DNA of 64,000 bases from contig NZ_RZNY01000013.1 of NCBI RefSeq assembly GCF_003994475.1, positions 24,883-88,882 on the forward strand. Reading direction: 5' to 3'. Position 1 is the stretch's first letter, and every line of letters begins with the position of its first letter. The notes under the pieces were generated by a model. The model saw only the letters and a list, made by a program, of their open reading frames with translations. It made no database searches and was not told where the DNA came from. This DNA comes from Paenibacillus anaericanus (lineage in GTDB: Bacteria > Bacillota > Bacilli > Paenibacillales > Paenibacillaceae). A program made the position numbers and the translations under genes. Below, one piece after another: positions 10,214 to 19,799 of this stretch.

Positions 10214-11710
10214 TTACTTACCAGTTGCCGCTCTCCACTCATCGATTTGTCTTTGAGCTTCTGCCATAACTTTATCCAATCCAGCAGCTTTGAATTTCTC
10301 AATAGCTTTTGGTAGATATTCATCTGGATCAACGGTTCCTGTCATTAATGCTGCCCAATACTCTTCCTTAACGTTTTGAACAGAAGCAAGTTCAGTAGAT
10401 ACCTTCGAAGTATCGAAGTTGAAACCTAGCAATGGAGCATCAATTCCTGATTCATTAAATTTCTTGAATTCATCCCATTTGTTCTCTGGGTCGCCTTCAT
10501 TTAGGTAAGTAAGCATTACGTTACCAAAAGCAAATGTTGGCATATCATAGTCTTTAGATTTATCTAGATTCTTCATAACGTTTTCACTAACTTTTTCGTA
10601 GTGGACGCCTTCAATACCGGAATCGATCATATTACGCAATACCGGATCTGTGTTCAACAGATTAAGGAATTCCATAGCTTTCTCAGGATACTTAGAGTTA
10701 GCTGAGATTGCTTGCATTGAACCCATTACAGACCAGTTGTAAATAATTGGGTCGCCAGCTGGTGTAGATACGATTGGGTAACCCATGCTTGTAGACCAAA
10801 GGTTATCTGCGAAAGGTTGAGTTGATGCACGGTCTACCAACCACTTGCCTGATTTGTACAAGTCATCTACTGAAGTTACTGTGGATACTTCTGGGGAAAC
10901 AAATCCCTCTTTGTAGAATGTGCGTACAGTTTTCAATGTTTCTTTTAATTCTGGTGTTTCTAAGATGTTAACCACTTTGTAGTCTTCAGTATCAAGGTAA
11001 ACAGCCATAGGCAATTTCTCGATAACATAGTCAAATGGCATTACAGGTACGAAATCCTTAACCATTGCATAAGGAGTAACGCCTGGTTCGTTTTCTTTGA
11101 TCGTCTTCAACAAAGGAATTAGACTTTCCATTGATTTCACATTTGTGATATCCAAGTTGTATTTATCAACGAGTTCTTTGTTGAAACGCCATACTTCTTG
11201 AGCTGGAAGCTCTTTGTTAGCCGGTACTCCATAGTTATGACCGTCTACTTTGGAACCTTCAAGGAACGCAGGGTCAAGAGTTGCTACGATGTCTTTACCT
11301 TGATTTTGCAACAAATCATCTAATTGCATAAATGCGCCTTTACGTGCGTTTTGCACGTAATCAAACGCCCATGAACATGTAAACATGATATCCATCGGTT
11401 CGCCGGATGCAGCCATTACCTGCATTTTTTGCGAATAGTCACCGAAATCGATCATTTTCAATTTGATGGTTGCATTTATTTTTTCTTTGGTATATTTGTT
11501 TACTTCCGCCATAACCAAATCAGCATCTTTTTGTGGAGCTCCGACCGTATACCAGATCAATTCAACTGGTTTCTCGGACTTAGATGGTGTTGATCCAGAA
11601 GCATTGTTATTGCTCGCCGCATTGTTGTTTCCACCACAAGCAGTGACCAATAGTGTAAGCGCCATCAGCGATGTTAGCAAAAGAGAAAACTTTTTTCTTC
11701 TTGTACTCAT
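10214..11710 (-). CDS. Extracellular sugar-binding lipoprotein (ABC importer, LplA-like)
   Basis: The 498-residue protein has a lipoprotein signal: KKFSLLLTSLMALTLLVTAC, with the lipidated Cys at about residue 25 followed by an Asn/Ala/Ser-rich linker. The rest is a family-1-type extracellular solute-binding fold of the kind used with LplB/YtcP permeases, with a DUF3502-like C-terminal region. It should be anchored on the outer face of the membrane and deliver oligosaccharide to the two permeases downstream. GGGAGG lies 10 nt before the ATG. It is the first gene after the YesM/YesN-type pair, the usual layout for a sensor controlling its own importer. Confidence 0.92.
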   Translation of the reverse strand: MSTRRKKFSLLLTSLMALTLLVTACGGNNNAASNNNASGSTPSKSEKPVELIWYTVGAPQKDADLVMAEVNKYTKEKINATIKLKMIDFGDYSQKMQVMAASGEPMDIMFTCSWAFDYVQNARKGAFMQLDDLLQNQGKDIVATLDPAFLEGSKVDGHNYGVPANKELPAQEVWRFNKELVDKYNLDITNVKSMESLIPLLKTIKENEPGVTPYAMVKDFVPVMPFDYVIEKLPMAVYLDTEDYKVVNILETPELKETLKTVRTFYKEGFVSPEVSTVTSVDDLYKSGKWLVDRASTQPFADNLWSTSMGYPIVSTPAGDPIIYNWSVMGSMQAISANSKYPEKAMEFLNLLNTDPVLRNMIDSGIEGVHYEKVSENVMKNLDKSKDYDMPTFAFGNVMLTYLNEGDPENKWDEFKKFNESGIDAPLLGFNFDTSKVSTELASVQNVKEEYWAALMTGTVDPDEYLPKAIEKFKAAGLDKVMAEAQRQIDEWRAATGK

Positions 11711-11788
11711 TATTGAATACCCTCCCTTTGATTAACCTTACTTTTGTTTTTGTCTATGCCCCTTAAGGACTACCTTAACTTTAAATTA

Positions 11789-11815
11789 TGAAAGCATTTT
11801 CACATAGAAGTGAAA
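11789..11815. promoter_or_regulatory. cre-like site plus TTTCAC/GTGAAA palindrome upstream of the importer genes
   Basis: TGAAAGCATTTTCA (11789-11802) matches the CcpA cre consensus TGNAANCGNTNNCA at all but one position (CA in place of CG). It overlaps TTTCAC-N6-GTGAAA (11798-11815). The pair sits about 80-105 bp before the lipoprotein start. It could give catabolite repression, or it could be the target of the upstream YesN-like regulator. Confidence 0.5.
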
Positions 11816-11836
11816 CTAAATAAATCATGTACAAAA

Positions 11837-11876
11837 TAAAGAAAAGGCTCTAGCTAGAAACCGCTAGCTTAGCCCT
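11837..11876 (-). terminator. Terminator overlapping the response-regulator stop codon
   Basis: Minus-strand arms GGCTAAGCTAG and CTAGCTAGAGCC form a stem with a short loop, followed by TTTTCTTTATTTT. The stop codon TAG of the response regulator (11864-11866) lies inside the upstream arm, so a ribosome finishing the gene would cover the stem. Confidence 0.8.
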
Positions 11877-13387
11877 TTATATTCTGTTGGAGAGATACCC
11901 ACATATTTTTTGAATTGTTTATAAAAATAACCAGTTTCCCAATAACCGACACTTCGAGCTATTTCATGAACTTTCATCTGACTGGTTCTAAGCAGCTCTT
12001 TTGCTTTGTCAATTCGATACCAGTTTATATAATCGGTGAAAGATTCATTAACTTCCTTGTGGAATAGTTGTCCTAGATATACCGGATGAATATTGTACAG
12101 CGCACCCAGTGTCTTAAGGGATAGATCTTCGTTATAGGACTGCTTGATATAGTTCAGTACCTGCTGGACTACTGGGCTCTTCATATCGCTGGCCAGAGAA
12201 TCCACAGTAATTTCTGCAACTTCCTTCATAATATCAATTAATTCCTCAAGCGAAGATGTAGTTCTAATCTTCTCGAAGTGCTTCTTGTATAGTTCAGATT
12301 CCTCAGCATGCCTAATCTCTTCCAATTGCATTTTGAAGCGAATAATCCATTCCATAGCCAGGTCCTGGAGTAAACTAGGAGAAATCCACTCCACTTGTCG
12401 GAGTGATCCGAAATCCTCTTCTATACGAGCAAGTAGTCCCTCCTTATCTTTTGCCATAATCAGCTTAGCGTAGTTACTCCAGTTCATATGGAGACCTTGT
12501 TCAGCATTAGTCTGATGGTCTTTGAGATCATCATATCGAAGGATGTTTTGTTCCTGGTAGATCATGAAGTACTCCTGAACCTTTTTGGCGTTAGTGTAGC
12601 TACGAGCGGGCTCCACTTCCATAATCTCTACGTTCCCTACAGATAGATGCAAGGGCTGAAGGGGTGTAAGTAGGTCAATAAGTTTATGATGTACAATGTC
12701 TACTTTTTTTATTCCCTGTTCTATGTCATCAAAGTTATAAACCAATACGATATCCCCATCCATATCACGGAACGGAATGATCCCCTCTTCCCCTTCCAAT
12801 TGAGTTAGAACGGAATCGAACGCCTCATGTTCTGAATCCTGTAGTCGTAAAATTGAAACTAATATGTAACGCTTATTAAGGACAATACCCAGCAAATCTG
12901 CACGTTCTTCAAATTCTTGAGGATTAATCTGTCCTCTCATCCAGCGGTGCATTACATTATCCTTTAAAATCATGATGCTATACGCATTTAAGGTATTATA
13001 TTTGGTTTTGGAGACATTCAACTTCTCGACCACCGTATTCAGAGTAGCCTTAAACTCCTCCAAATTAATAGGTTTCAGCAAGTAATTTTCTATACCTAGT
13101 GTTAAGCCTTCCTTCACATATGCAAAGTCATTAAATCCGCTCAATACTATCACCTTAAGGTCTGGATGAATTTCACGAACGAAACGGATCAAATCAAGGC
13201 CATTCATTTTCGGCATAGAAATATCGGTAACAAGAATATCCGCAGGAGTTACCTTTAATGCTTCTAGTGCTTCTAACCCGTTCTCAGCATGCCCGACGAT
13301 TTCCATTCCCAGAGCAGCCCAATCAACAATATCGTACAAACCTTCGATAATAAATGGTTCATCATCTACAATAAATACTTTATACAT
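11864..13387 (-). CDS. YesN-like response regulator, AraC-type
   Basis: The 507-residue two-component regulator has an N-terminal receiver domain (1-120) with phospho-acceptor Asp55 in ILVTDISMPK and the DDE acidic pocket at residues 8-10. A long middle region follows, and the protein ends in an AraC double helix-turn-helix (about 405-505, SLKTLGALYNIHPVYLGQLF and MKVHEIARSVGYWETGYFYK). Its start overlaps the end of the kinase gene by 8 bp, so the pair is co-translated. It probably activates the binding protein, permease and glycosidase genes that follow when the sensor detects the oligosaccharide. Confidence 0.93.
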   Translation of the reverse strand: MYKVFIVDDEPFIIEGLYDIVDWAALGMEIVGHAENGLEALEALKVTPADILVTDISMPKMNGLDLIRFVREIHPDLKVIVLSGFNDFAYVKEGLTLGIENYLLKPINLEEFKATLNTVVEKLNVSKTKYNTLNAYSIMILKDNVMHRWMRGQINPQEFEERADLLGIVLNKRYILVSILRLQDSEHEAFDSVLTQLEGEEGIIPFRDMDGDIVLVYNFDDIEQGIKKVDIVHHKLIDLLTPLQPLHLSVGNVEIMEVEPARSYTNAKKVQEYFMIYQEQNILRYDDLKDHQTNAEQGLHMNWSNYAKLIMAKDKEGLLARIEEDFGSLRQVEWISPSLLQDLAMEWIIRFKMQLEEIRHAEESELYKKHFEKIRTTSSLEELIDIMKEVAEITVDSLASDMKSPVVQQVLNYIKQSYNEDLSLKTLGALYNIHPVYLGQLFHKEVNESFTDYINWYRIDKAKELLRTSQMKVHEIARSVGYWETGYFYKQFKKYVGISPTEYKGLS

Positions 13388-15200
13388 TTTTCACTTCATC
13401 CTCCCCCAAATCAGGAAACCAAACGGTAACAACCGTTCCCTTCCCAAACTCACTCTGAACGTCAACACCATATATACTTCCATAGAGTAACTTTAACCTC
13501 TCGTGAATACTACGAATTCCAAAAGATCCCGAGTAAATGTCTGGATGTAACAATCCCTGCTTTATTTGTGCCAATTTCTCCGGATGAATACCTTGTCCAT
13601 TATCTCTCACTTCAACGCATAGGATTTCATCTTGACTCGTAACCCTAATACTAATTTGATTATCGGCCCTGTCGGTTCTCATTCCATGGAGAATGTAGTT
13701 CTCAATAATCGGTTGCAGGGACATTTTTAGTACTAACTTGTTCTCCAGTTTCTTATCATATTGAACATCATAAGAGAACTTATCCTTGTAACGTATTCGA
13801 AACAGTTCCAAATACATCCGACAGGCCTCGAGTTCATCCTTTAACGTATACCTAGGCTTCTGCTGAACATAACTTTTGAACAGTACAGATAGACTGTATA
13901 TCATTTCTCCAACATCTGAAGCTCCCTGGGATATAGCTCGCATCCGGATCACTTCCAGGGTGTTATATAAGAAGTGGGGATTCACTCTAGCCTCTAATGC
14001 GGCAATTTCGGTATGCTTTTGCTTAATCTCCGCTTTGTAAACACGGTCTATATACAAATTAAGTTCTTCTAACATCTCATTGAAGCTCTTGGCGATTTGA
14101 CCGATTTCATCTTCTTTAATATCTGTAATTCTCGCTGTTAAATCCCCTTTCTTCACTTTTCTTGTAAAGCGAATAATGCTGTGCGTCCGCTTAGCAAAAT
14201 TACCTATGAACAGAGAAGAGATGATAATAGCGAATAAAATACAAATCGTACTAACCGTCAGTATTGTATTCCTTAATCCGCGGTACGAGGCCGCAAGTTC
14301 CTTCTTGGGTACCAAACTAAGTACAGTATATCCGCCTTGGATATCCGTTAACTTTGTGATAGACATTCCTGTCGTAGTCACATCATTTTCATACACTGTG
14401 TTTATTTGATCAGCGTATGGATACTTTTGACCATAATAAGTACCCGACGAATCAAAAATGACTTCGCCTACACTCGAAAGAACAAGAATCGTACCTTTAA
14501 ACTCATCTTTATAGTTTTCCAGACTACCCCAAATCTTCTCTGAATTGAAGTAAACCTGTAATTGGCCAATGTTACGTAATGACGTATTATTATTAATCGG
14601 TACACGAACTGAGAACATGGGCGATTCCGGTAATTGAATACTTTGTCGCACCCAAATATTTGGTATGGAGACGTTTGATCCTGCTTCCAAATACATGGCA
14701 TCTGGGACGTAGGAGTGTGCAGCATTCGTACCAACAATTTTAAACTGTGTATTGTTGTACACATATAAATACTGCTGAGCAGCACTATATAACATCAAAC
14801 TCGCAATATCCGGATCGTCCTCTACATGGTTTCTAAAAAACTGTACGGGATCACTAGTGGCACCATTGTCACTATAAAAACGATCCAATCTGTAGTTAAC
14901 ATATTCCTCATAAGGGTGCTCCAGAAAATATGAAGTATTGGACGCCAAATCACCATTTCTATATACATCACGCATCATAGTCTGTACGGATTCATATTTG
15001 TTATTAATGTACTTACTTACGCTTTGAATAGCGCTTTTCTGGACATCTAATTGTCTCTCAACCATCGCTTGCGACATCGTGATAAACATCAAATAGGAAA
15101 ATATAATAACAGTTACAATCGTAATCACGGAAAAAAGAATGATAATTTTCATAAACAATTTATTTTTGAGGTATTTCCTATAAATCTTGCTTATCAGCAT
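13380..15200 (-). CDS. YesM-like sensor histidine kinase
   Basis: The 606-residue membrane sensor has a membrane span at about 18-42, an extracellular sensing region (about 43-310, dCache-like in this family), a second span at about 312-334 and a HAMP domain. The His_kinase domain carries NPHFLYNTLEV with phospho-acceptor His409, and an HATPase_c domain follows with the N-box IIENYILHGM and G-box DNGQGIHPEKL. It is the cognate partner of the overlapping AraC-type regulator. The ligand is probably an extracellular sugar, perhaps presented with the neighbouring binding lipoprotein. TAGGAGG precedes the start. Confidence 0.93.
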   Translation of the reverse strand: MLISKIYRKYLKNKLFMKIIILFSVITIVTVIIFSYLMFITMSQAMVERQLDVQKSAIQSVSKYINNKYESVQTMMRDVYRNGDLASNTSYFLEHPYEEYVNYRLDRFYSDNGATSDPVQFFRNHVEDDPDIASLMLYSAAQQYLYVYNNTQFKIVGTNAAHSYVPDAMYLEAGSNVSIPNIWVRQSIQLPESPMFSVRVPINNNTSLRNIGQLQVYFNSEKIWGSLENYKDEFKGTILVLSSVGEVIFDSSGTYYGQKYPYADQINTVYENDVTTTGMSITKLTDIQGGYTVLSLVPKKELAASYRGLRNTILTVSTICILFAIIISSLFIGNFAKRTHSIIRFTRKVKKGDLTARITDIKEDEIGQIAKSFNEMLEELNLYIDRVYKAEIKQKHTEIAALEARVNPHFLYNTLEVIRMRAISQGASDVGEMIYSLSVLFKSYVQQKPRYTLKDELEACRMYLELFRIRYKDKFSYDVQYDKKLENKLVLKMSLQPIIENYILHGMRTDRADNQISIRVTSQDEILCVEVRDNGQGIHPEKLAQIKQGLLHPDIYSGSFGIRSIHERLKLLYGSIYGVDVQSEFGKGTVVTVWFPDLGEDEVKNV

Positions 15201-15343
15201 AATGTCCTCCTAGATCTGTCAGCTCGAAGTTATAATAAAGTGATTTATCTAGCTAATTCATCATAACCGTTAACCTTTATGGGAAACAAATCTAATTATA
15301 ATTCTAAACTGATTACAGCCCTACTTCTAGCTACATAAATATA

Positions 15344-15392
15344 AATAAGAGCATCTACTCTCCAACTTCCTTGGAGAGCAGGTGCTCTTATT
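15344..15392. terminator. Strong bidirectional-looking hairpin after xylB
   Basis: A 22-nt arm from AATAAGAGCATC is mirrored after a 5-nt loop by an arm ending GGTGCTCTTATT, with only wobble or single mismatches. It separates xylB (read towards it) from the kinase gene. The T-run on the minus side is interrupted (TTATTTATATTTA). Confidence 0.8.
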
Positions 15393-15419
15393 ATAGAGTA
15401 TTTCTATACTATCCTTTCC

Positions 15420-16916
15420 CTAACCGCGAAACTCTTGAAGACCAGTGTTCAGTTCAAGCGTAGCTGAGTACACCTGTTGATATAATTTGAAGAGACGACG
15501 GTATTTCTCCACATGTTCAGGAATCGGCTCGTAAGTAGTCCCGTATCCAATGAACTGGTCTGCACATTCTTTTAAACTACTAAACCAGCCGCATCCTACC
15601 GCAGCCATCATAGCAGAACCCATTGCTGGTCCCTGTTCATTCTTCAGTGAGACAACTGGAATACCAAAGATATCGGCTTGCATTTGTAACCAGGTCGGAT
15701 TCTTAGCTCCACCACCAATCGATATAACTCGTTCTATTGAAATACCCGCCTGCCGGAACAATTCTAATGACTCCTGCAAGGAGAAGGTGATGCCTTCCAT
15801 CACGGCACGAGCTAAGTGTTCACGGCCATGTGTACCGGACAAGCCAATAAAGCTACCACGGATAACACTATCCGCATGTGGAGTACGTTCACCTACAAGA
15901 TAGGGTGTAAATAGTAACCCATCTGATCCGACTGGTACATTTGCAACGGGGGCAAGTAGATCCTCGAAGCTCAAATCTGGAGCAAACGAATCCTTAAACC
16001 AACTCAAACTGTATCCTGCAGCCAGCGTTACTCCCATTGCATAAAATGCACCAGGATGAGCGTGATTGAAGAAATGTACTTTGCCGGCAAAGTCTTTATT
16101 CTTGTCTTCCTCATACGTTAGAATGACACCCGAAGTTCCGATACTGCAGAGTGCATCCCCGTTACGGACAATACCTGCGCCGACAGCACCGCAAGCATTA
16201 TCTGCTCCACCACCAAAAACACGTGTCTTTGGAGATAGACCCGTTTGCTCTGCAAACTGTGGTAACAGTGTCCCCGTCGCTTCAGTACTACCAACAATCG
16301 GTGGACAGAAGTTCTCAGGAAGACCAAAAATCTCTGCGATTTGCGTGCTCCATGCTCCTTCTGAAACGTTCAGCAGCAATGTTCCGGCAGCATCCGATAT
16401 TTCCATTTGTACCAACCCAGTCATACGATAGCGCAAATAATCCTTAGGTAACACGAAGCAAGTTGCCTTATCGAACAATTCCGGTTCATTCTCCTGCACC
16501 CAAAGAATTTTGGGTAAAGTGAAGCCCTCCAACGCAGCGTTCTTCGTAATATCAAGCAAGTTGTGGCCAAGCTTCGCTTCGATCTCACGACACTGTTTCG
16601 TAGTCCGTGTATCATTCCAGAGAATCGCATGACGTAACGGCTTGTTCTGTTCGTCTAGCAGCACCAATCCATGCATCTGACCTGAGAATGAAATCCCCTC
16701 AATTTGATCCTGTGATATTCCGTTCTCTTGAATTAACGTCTTCAAGCAAGAAATAGTCCCACTCACCCATACCTCTGGATCCTGCTCACTATATCCTGGG
16801 TTTTCATGAATTAGCGGATAAGAGGCAGTAGCCTCCCCTTTGATTTCTCCGTTCTTATTTACTAATACTGTCTTCACCGAACTCGTTCCTAGATCAATAC
16901 CAATCACATAACTCAT
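15420..16916 (-). CDS. xylB: Xylulokinase
   Basis: This FGGY-family kinase phosphorylates D-xylulose to xylulose-5-phosphate for the pentose phosphate pathway. The 498-residue protein is full length. The N-terminal phosphate-binding motif is IGIDLGTSSVKTVLVN, the substrate segment is ISFSGQMHGLVLLD, and the C-terminal ATP-binding motif is SIGGGAKNPTWLQMQADIFG. It lies downstream of xylA in the same direction with about 140 bp and a terminator-like hairpin between them. XylR control from the xylA promoter is therefore likely, with reduced read-through. Confidence 0.95.
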   Translation of the reverse strand: MSYVIGIDLGTSSVKTVLVNKNGEIKGEATASYPLIHENPGYSEQDPEVWVSGTISCLKTLIQENGISQDQIEGISFSGQMHGLVLLDEQNKPLRHAILWNDTRTTKQCREIEAKLGHNLLDITKNAALEGFTLPKILWVQENEPELFDKATCFVLPKDYLRYRMTGLVQMEISDAAGTLLLNVSEGAWSTQIAEIFGLPENFCPPIVGSTEATGTLLPQFAEQTGLSPKTRVFGGGADNACGAVGAGIVRNGDALCSIGTSGVILTYEEDKNKDFAGKVHFFNHAHPGAFYAMGVTLAAGYSLSWFKDSFAPDLSFEDLLAPVANVPVGSDGLLFTPYLVGERTPHADSVIRGSFIGLSGTHGREHLARAVMEGITFSLQESLELFRQAGISIERVISIGGGAKNPTWLQMQADIFGIPVVSLKNEQGPAMGSAMMAAVGCGWFSSLKECADQFIGYGTTYEPIPEHVEKYRRLFKLYQQVYSATLELNTGLQEFRG

Positions 16917-16986
16917 CTCAGATATTCTCCCCTCATTAACCGCTCTTAAGGTTTACATTTTTTACATTGTCCAGCTTATTTCAGTA

Positions 16987-17038
16987 TTTAAAAAGGGGAC
17001 GACAGGCGCCCCCTTAATTCAGCATATATGTGCTGATT
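16987..17038 (-). terminator. Hairpins between xylA and xylB
   Basis: On the minus strand, AAGGGGG-N10-CCCCTTTTTAAA (16987-17016) follows a second hairpin with TCAGCA/TGCTGA arms (17018-17038). Both lie just after the xylA stop codon. They probably terminate part of the xylA transcripts or stabilise the xylA message, leaving less xylB mRNA. Confidence 0.7.
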
Positions 17039-17058
17039 ATTTCACTAAATTACTTAGT

Positions 17059-18366
17059 TTAAAACATATATTCGTTCAATTGAGCTTTAATTAATTCCAA
17101 GTGATTGGACTTGTTCTTAATCTCATCAGCTTGCATTGCATATGCAGCAAGGGATTTCAAATCTGTCTTACCTGCAACGATGTCAGCGCCGATACCGGAT
17201 TTAAAGCTAGCATAACGTTCGTCAAGAATATTGTCGAAGAATTTATCTTCGATTAATTTCCCAGCTACTTTCAATCCTTTAGCGAAAGTATCCATACCTG
17301 CGATGTGAGAGTAGAACAAATCTTCTGGATCGAATGATCCGCGTCTAACTTTGGCATCAAAGTTAACTCCACCTGAACCCAGACCGCCATTCTCCAAAAT
17401 TTCATACATCGCCAAAGTAACGGAAGCTACGTCAGTTGGGAATTCATCTGTATCCCAGCCAAGCAGCATGTCGCCTTGGTTAGCATCAACCGAACCCAGC
17501 ATGTTGTTGATACGTGCTACGCGAAGTTCATGCTCAAAAGTATGACCTGCAAGTGTAGCATGGTTAGCTTCTAGGTTAAGTTTAAAGTGATTTTGAAGAT
17601 CATATTTTTGCAAGAATGCAATCGTTGTAGCTGCATCAAAGTCGTATTGGTGTTTGGATGGCTCTTTTGGTTTTGGTTCAATCAAGAATTGACCTGTGTA
17701 ACCAATTTCCTTAGCGTAATCTAGAGCCATATGGAAGAATTTCGCCAAGTTATCAAGCTCAAGACCCATGTCTGTGTTTAATAGGGACTCGTAACCTTCA
17801 CGTCCACCCCAGAACACATAGTTCTCGGAACCAAGTTCAAGACCTGTATCCAAACCTTTCTTCACTTGTGCTGCAGCGTAAGCAAATACTTCAGCATTGG
17901 ATGAAGTCGCAGCGCCATGAACAAAACGAGGGTTTGTGAACATATTTGCTGTATTCCATAGCAATTTAATGCCAGTAGCGTTCATACCTTCTTTAAGTTT
18001 AGCAATAATGACATCTAAATTTTCGTTAGTTTCTTGCAGCGTGTTACCTTCTGGAGCAATATCACGATCATGGAAGCAGTAATAAGGAACTCCTAGCTTC
18101 TCCAAGAACTCAAAGTTAACTTCAACGCGAGCCTTTGCCAAATCCATTCCGCTTACAGTTTCCCATGGACGAATCATGTTGCCTTTACCAAATGGATCGC
18201 TACCATCCATTGTTAATGTATGCCAGTAAGCCACGGCGAAACGAAGATGTTCCTTCATTGATTTACCAAGTACTACTTCGTTCTCATTATAATGTTTGAA
18301 TGCTAGTGGATTACTTGATCCTGCGCCTTCATACTTAATTTTATTTACGTTTTTGAAATAACTCAT
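17059..18366 (-). CDS. xylA: Xylose isomerase
   Basis: It interconverts D-xylose and D-xylulose using two divalent metal ions. The 435-residue length and N-terminus fit the class II isomerases of Bacillus and relatives. Visible active-site segments are [13 protein letters not shown] (catalytic His and Asp), [53 protein letters not shown] and [23 protein letters not shown] lies 10 nt before the ATG. It is transcribed divergently from the ROK repressor gene, with the operator-like palindrome in its promoter spacer. Confidence 0.97.
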   Translation of the reverse strand: MSYFKNVNKIKYEGAGSSNPLAFKHYNENEVVLGKSMKEHLRFAVAYWHTLTMDGSDPFGKGNMIRPWETVSGMDLAKARVEVNFEFLEKLGVPYYCFHDRDIAPEGNTLQETNENLDVIIAKLKEGMNATGIKLLWNTANMFTNPRFVHGAATSSNAEVFAYAAAQVKKGLDTGLELGSENYVFWGGREGYESLLNTDMGLELDNLAKFFHMALDYAKEIGYTGQFLIEPKPKEPSKHQYDFDAATTIAFLQKYDLQNHFKLNLEANHATLAGHTFEHELRVARINNMLGSVDANQGDMLLGWDTDEFPTDVASVTLAMYEILENGGLGSGGVNFDAKVRRGSFDPEDLFYSHIAGMDTFAKGLKVAGKLIEDKFFDNILDERYASFKSGIGADIVAGKTDLKSLAAYAMQADEIKNKSNHLELIKAQLNEYMF

Positions 18367-18473
18367 AATTGAGTCCTCCCTGCCTAATTTTAAAATTTAG
18401 TAAGCCTTTTCATTCAAGTCCTATACAATGGCACGCACTCACAATAATGGTGGCGTGCCGCTTTTTCAACATG

Positions 18474-18515
18474 ATCTTACCACGACAAACTTAGTTTGTC
18501 TAGTGAACTAACAAA
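18474..18515 (-). promoter_or_regulatory. xylA promoter with XylR operator-like palindromes
   Basis: Minus-strand promoter: -35 TAGACA (18497-18502), 17-bp spacer, -10 TAAGAT (18474-18479). The spacer holds the perfect 7-1-7 palindrome ACAAACT-T-AGTTTGT (18485-18499). An overlapping element, TTAGTTTGT-N7-ACTAACAAA (18491-18515), begins like the Bacillus xyl operator but its right half is imperfect. ROK repressor binding here would block RNA polymerase directly and could also affect the xylR promoter on the other strand. Confidence 0.75.
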
Positions 18516-18602
18516 GTAATTGATTTATCACCTAGTAGGTATGTTATGATAGCAAATATATAGAATATCGTACAAAGCTACACCTATTCTGGAGGATGAC
18601 GA

Positions 18603-19790
18603 ATGAAGATTACGGGCGATCAACAACTGATCAAAAAAATGAATAAAAGGATCGTTCTAGATACGATACGAAAGCAACAACCGCTGTCCCGAGCGGACAT
18701 CTCCTCAGCCATTGGGCTGAACAAAGCAACTGTATCATCGCTTGTGTCCGAACTGATTGAAAGTCAGCTTGTCACTGAAATTGGTCCTGGCGAATCCAGT
18801 GGCGGACGGAAGCCCACACTGCTGTTATTCAATCGAAGTGCTGGTCATGCCATCGGAGTAGACATCCGTGTCAACGATTTGCTGATGATTCTTGTTGATC
18901 TCGAAGGCAATGTAATTCAGGAGAAGACGGTTCCATTGACTGACTGCTCCCCCGAAAATGTTCTGAATCAAATGCGTAAACATATAACCCTTCTGGGAAA
19001 AAAAGCACCGGCATCCCCATACGGAATAGTCGGTATGGGGATCGGAGTACCCGGACTTGTTGACGAGGAGAACAAGGTCGTCTCCTCCCCCAATTTAGGG
19101 TGGAACAACATCTCTCTTTATGATTCTCTAAGCACGTTATTTGGCGATAACATTCATATCGACAATGAGGCAAATGCCGGGGCTATCGGTGAGAAGCTAT
19201 TTGGAGCAGGACAAGACTCTGCTAATCTGATCTACCTCAGTATCGGCGTTGGTATCGGATCGGGAATTATTGTCAAAGGAGAATTGTATCGTGGCACCTC
19301 CAATTTCTCTGGTGAGGTCGGCCATATGACGATAGCCGAAGATGGCCCTCTCTGTCGCTGCGGTAATCGTGGATGTTGGGAGACGCTTGCTTCGGAGAAA
19401 GCATTACTAGATCGCGCCGCTGTTCTATGGGAAGATTCCCGTCCCAATTTAGAAGAGATTATTATTCAGGCCAAGACAGGTCACGAGACTGCTATAGCCT
19501 TATTAGAAGAATTGGGTTCACACTTAGGTGTTGGACTGGCGAATCTGATTAATATTTTGAATCCTGAGTTGATCGTCATTGGTAGCAGGCTCTCACTTGC
19601 GGGAGATATGCTTCAAGACGCTATGCTACGGACGGTTGAGTCCCGCAGCTTGTCCTATCATCGTAAGAAGACTAACGTCACATTTGCTGCACTCGGCATC
19701 CGTTCAACCGCATTAGGTGCGGCTTCAATGCCGATTACTTCTTTTCTCGCAGACCCCGATGTAACTGTGGCCAGTAGTTCAAGCTTGTGA
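18603..19790 (+). CDS. xylR: ROK-family xylose repressor
   Basis: The 395-residue regulator has an N-terminal winged helix (residues 15-65, LSRADISSAIGLNKATVSSL) joined to a ROK sugar-binding domain. The ROK zinc motif is CRCGNRGCWETLAS and the phosphate loop region is GVDIRVNDLLMILVDLEGN. By family it binds xylose and then releases the operator. It is divergent from xylA across 236 bp containing the operator. GGAGG lies 7 nt before the ATG. The gene ends 9 bp from the convergent AraC gene. Confidence 0.93.
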   Translation: MKITGDQQLIKKMNKRIVLDTIRKQQPLSRADISSAIGLNKATVSSLVSELIESQLVTEIGPGESSGGRKPTLLLFNRSAGHAIGVDIRVNDLLMILVDLEGNVIQEKTVPLTDCSPENVLNQMRKHITLLGKKAPASPYGIVGMGIGVPGLVDEENKVVSSPNLGWNNISLYDSLSTLFGDNIHIDNEANAGAIGEKLFGAGQDSANLIYLSIGVGIGSGIIVKGELYRGTSNFSGEVGHMTIAEDGPLCRCGNRGCWETLASEKALLDRAAVLWEDSRPNLEEIIIQAKTGHETAIALLEELGSHLGVGLANLINILNPELIVIGSRLSLAGDMLQDAMLRTVESRSLSYHRKKTNVTFAALGIRSTALGAASMPITSFLADPDVTVASSSSL

Positions 19791-19799
19791 CAGCTGCTA

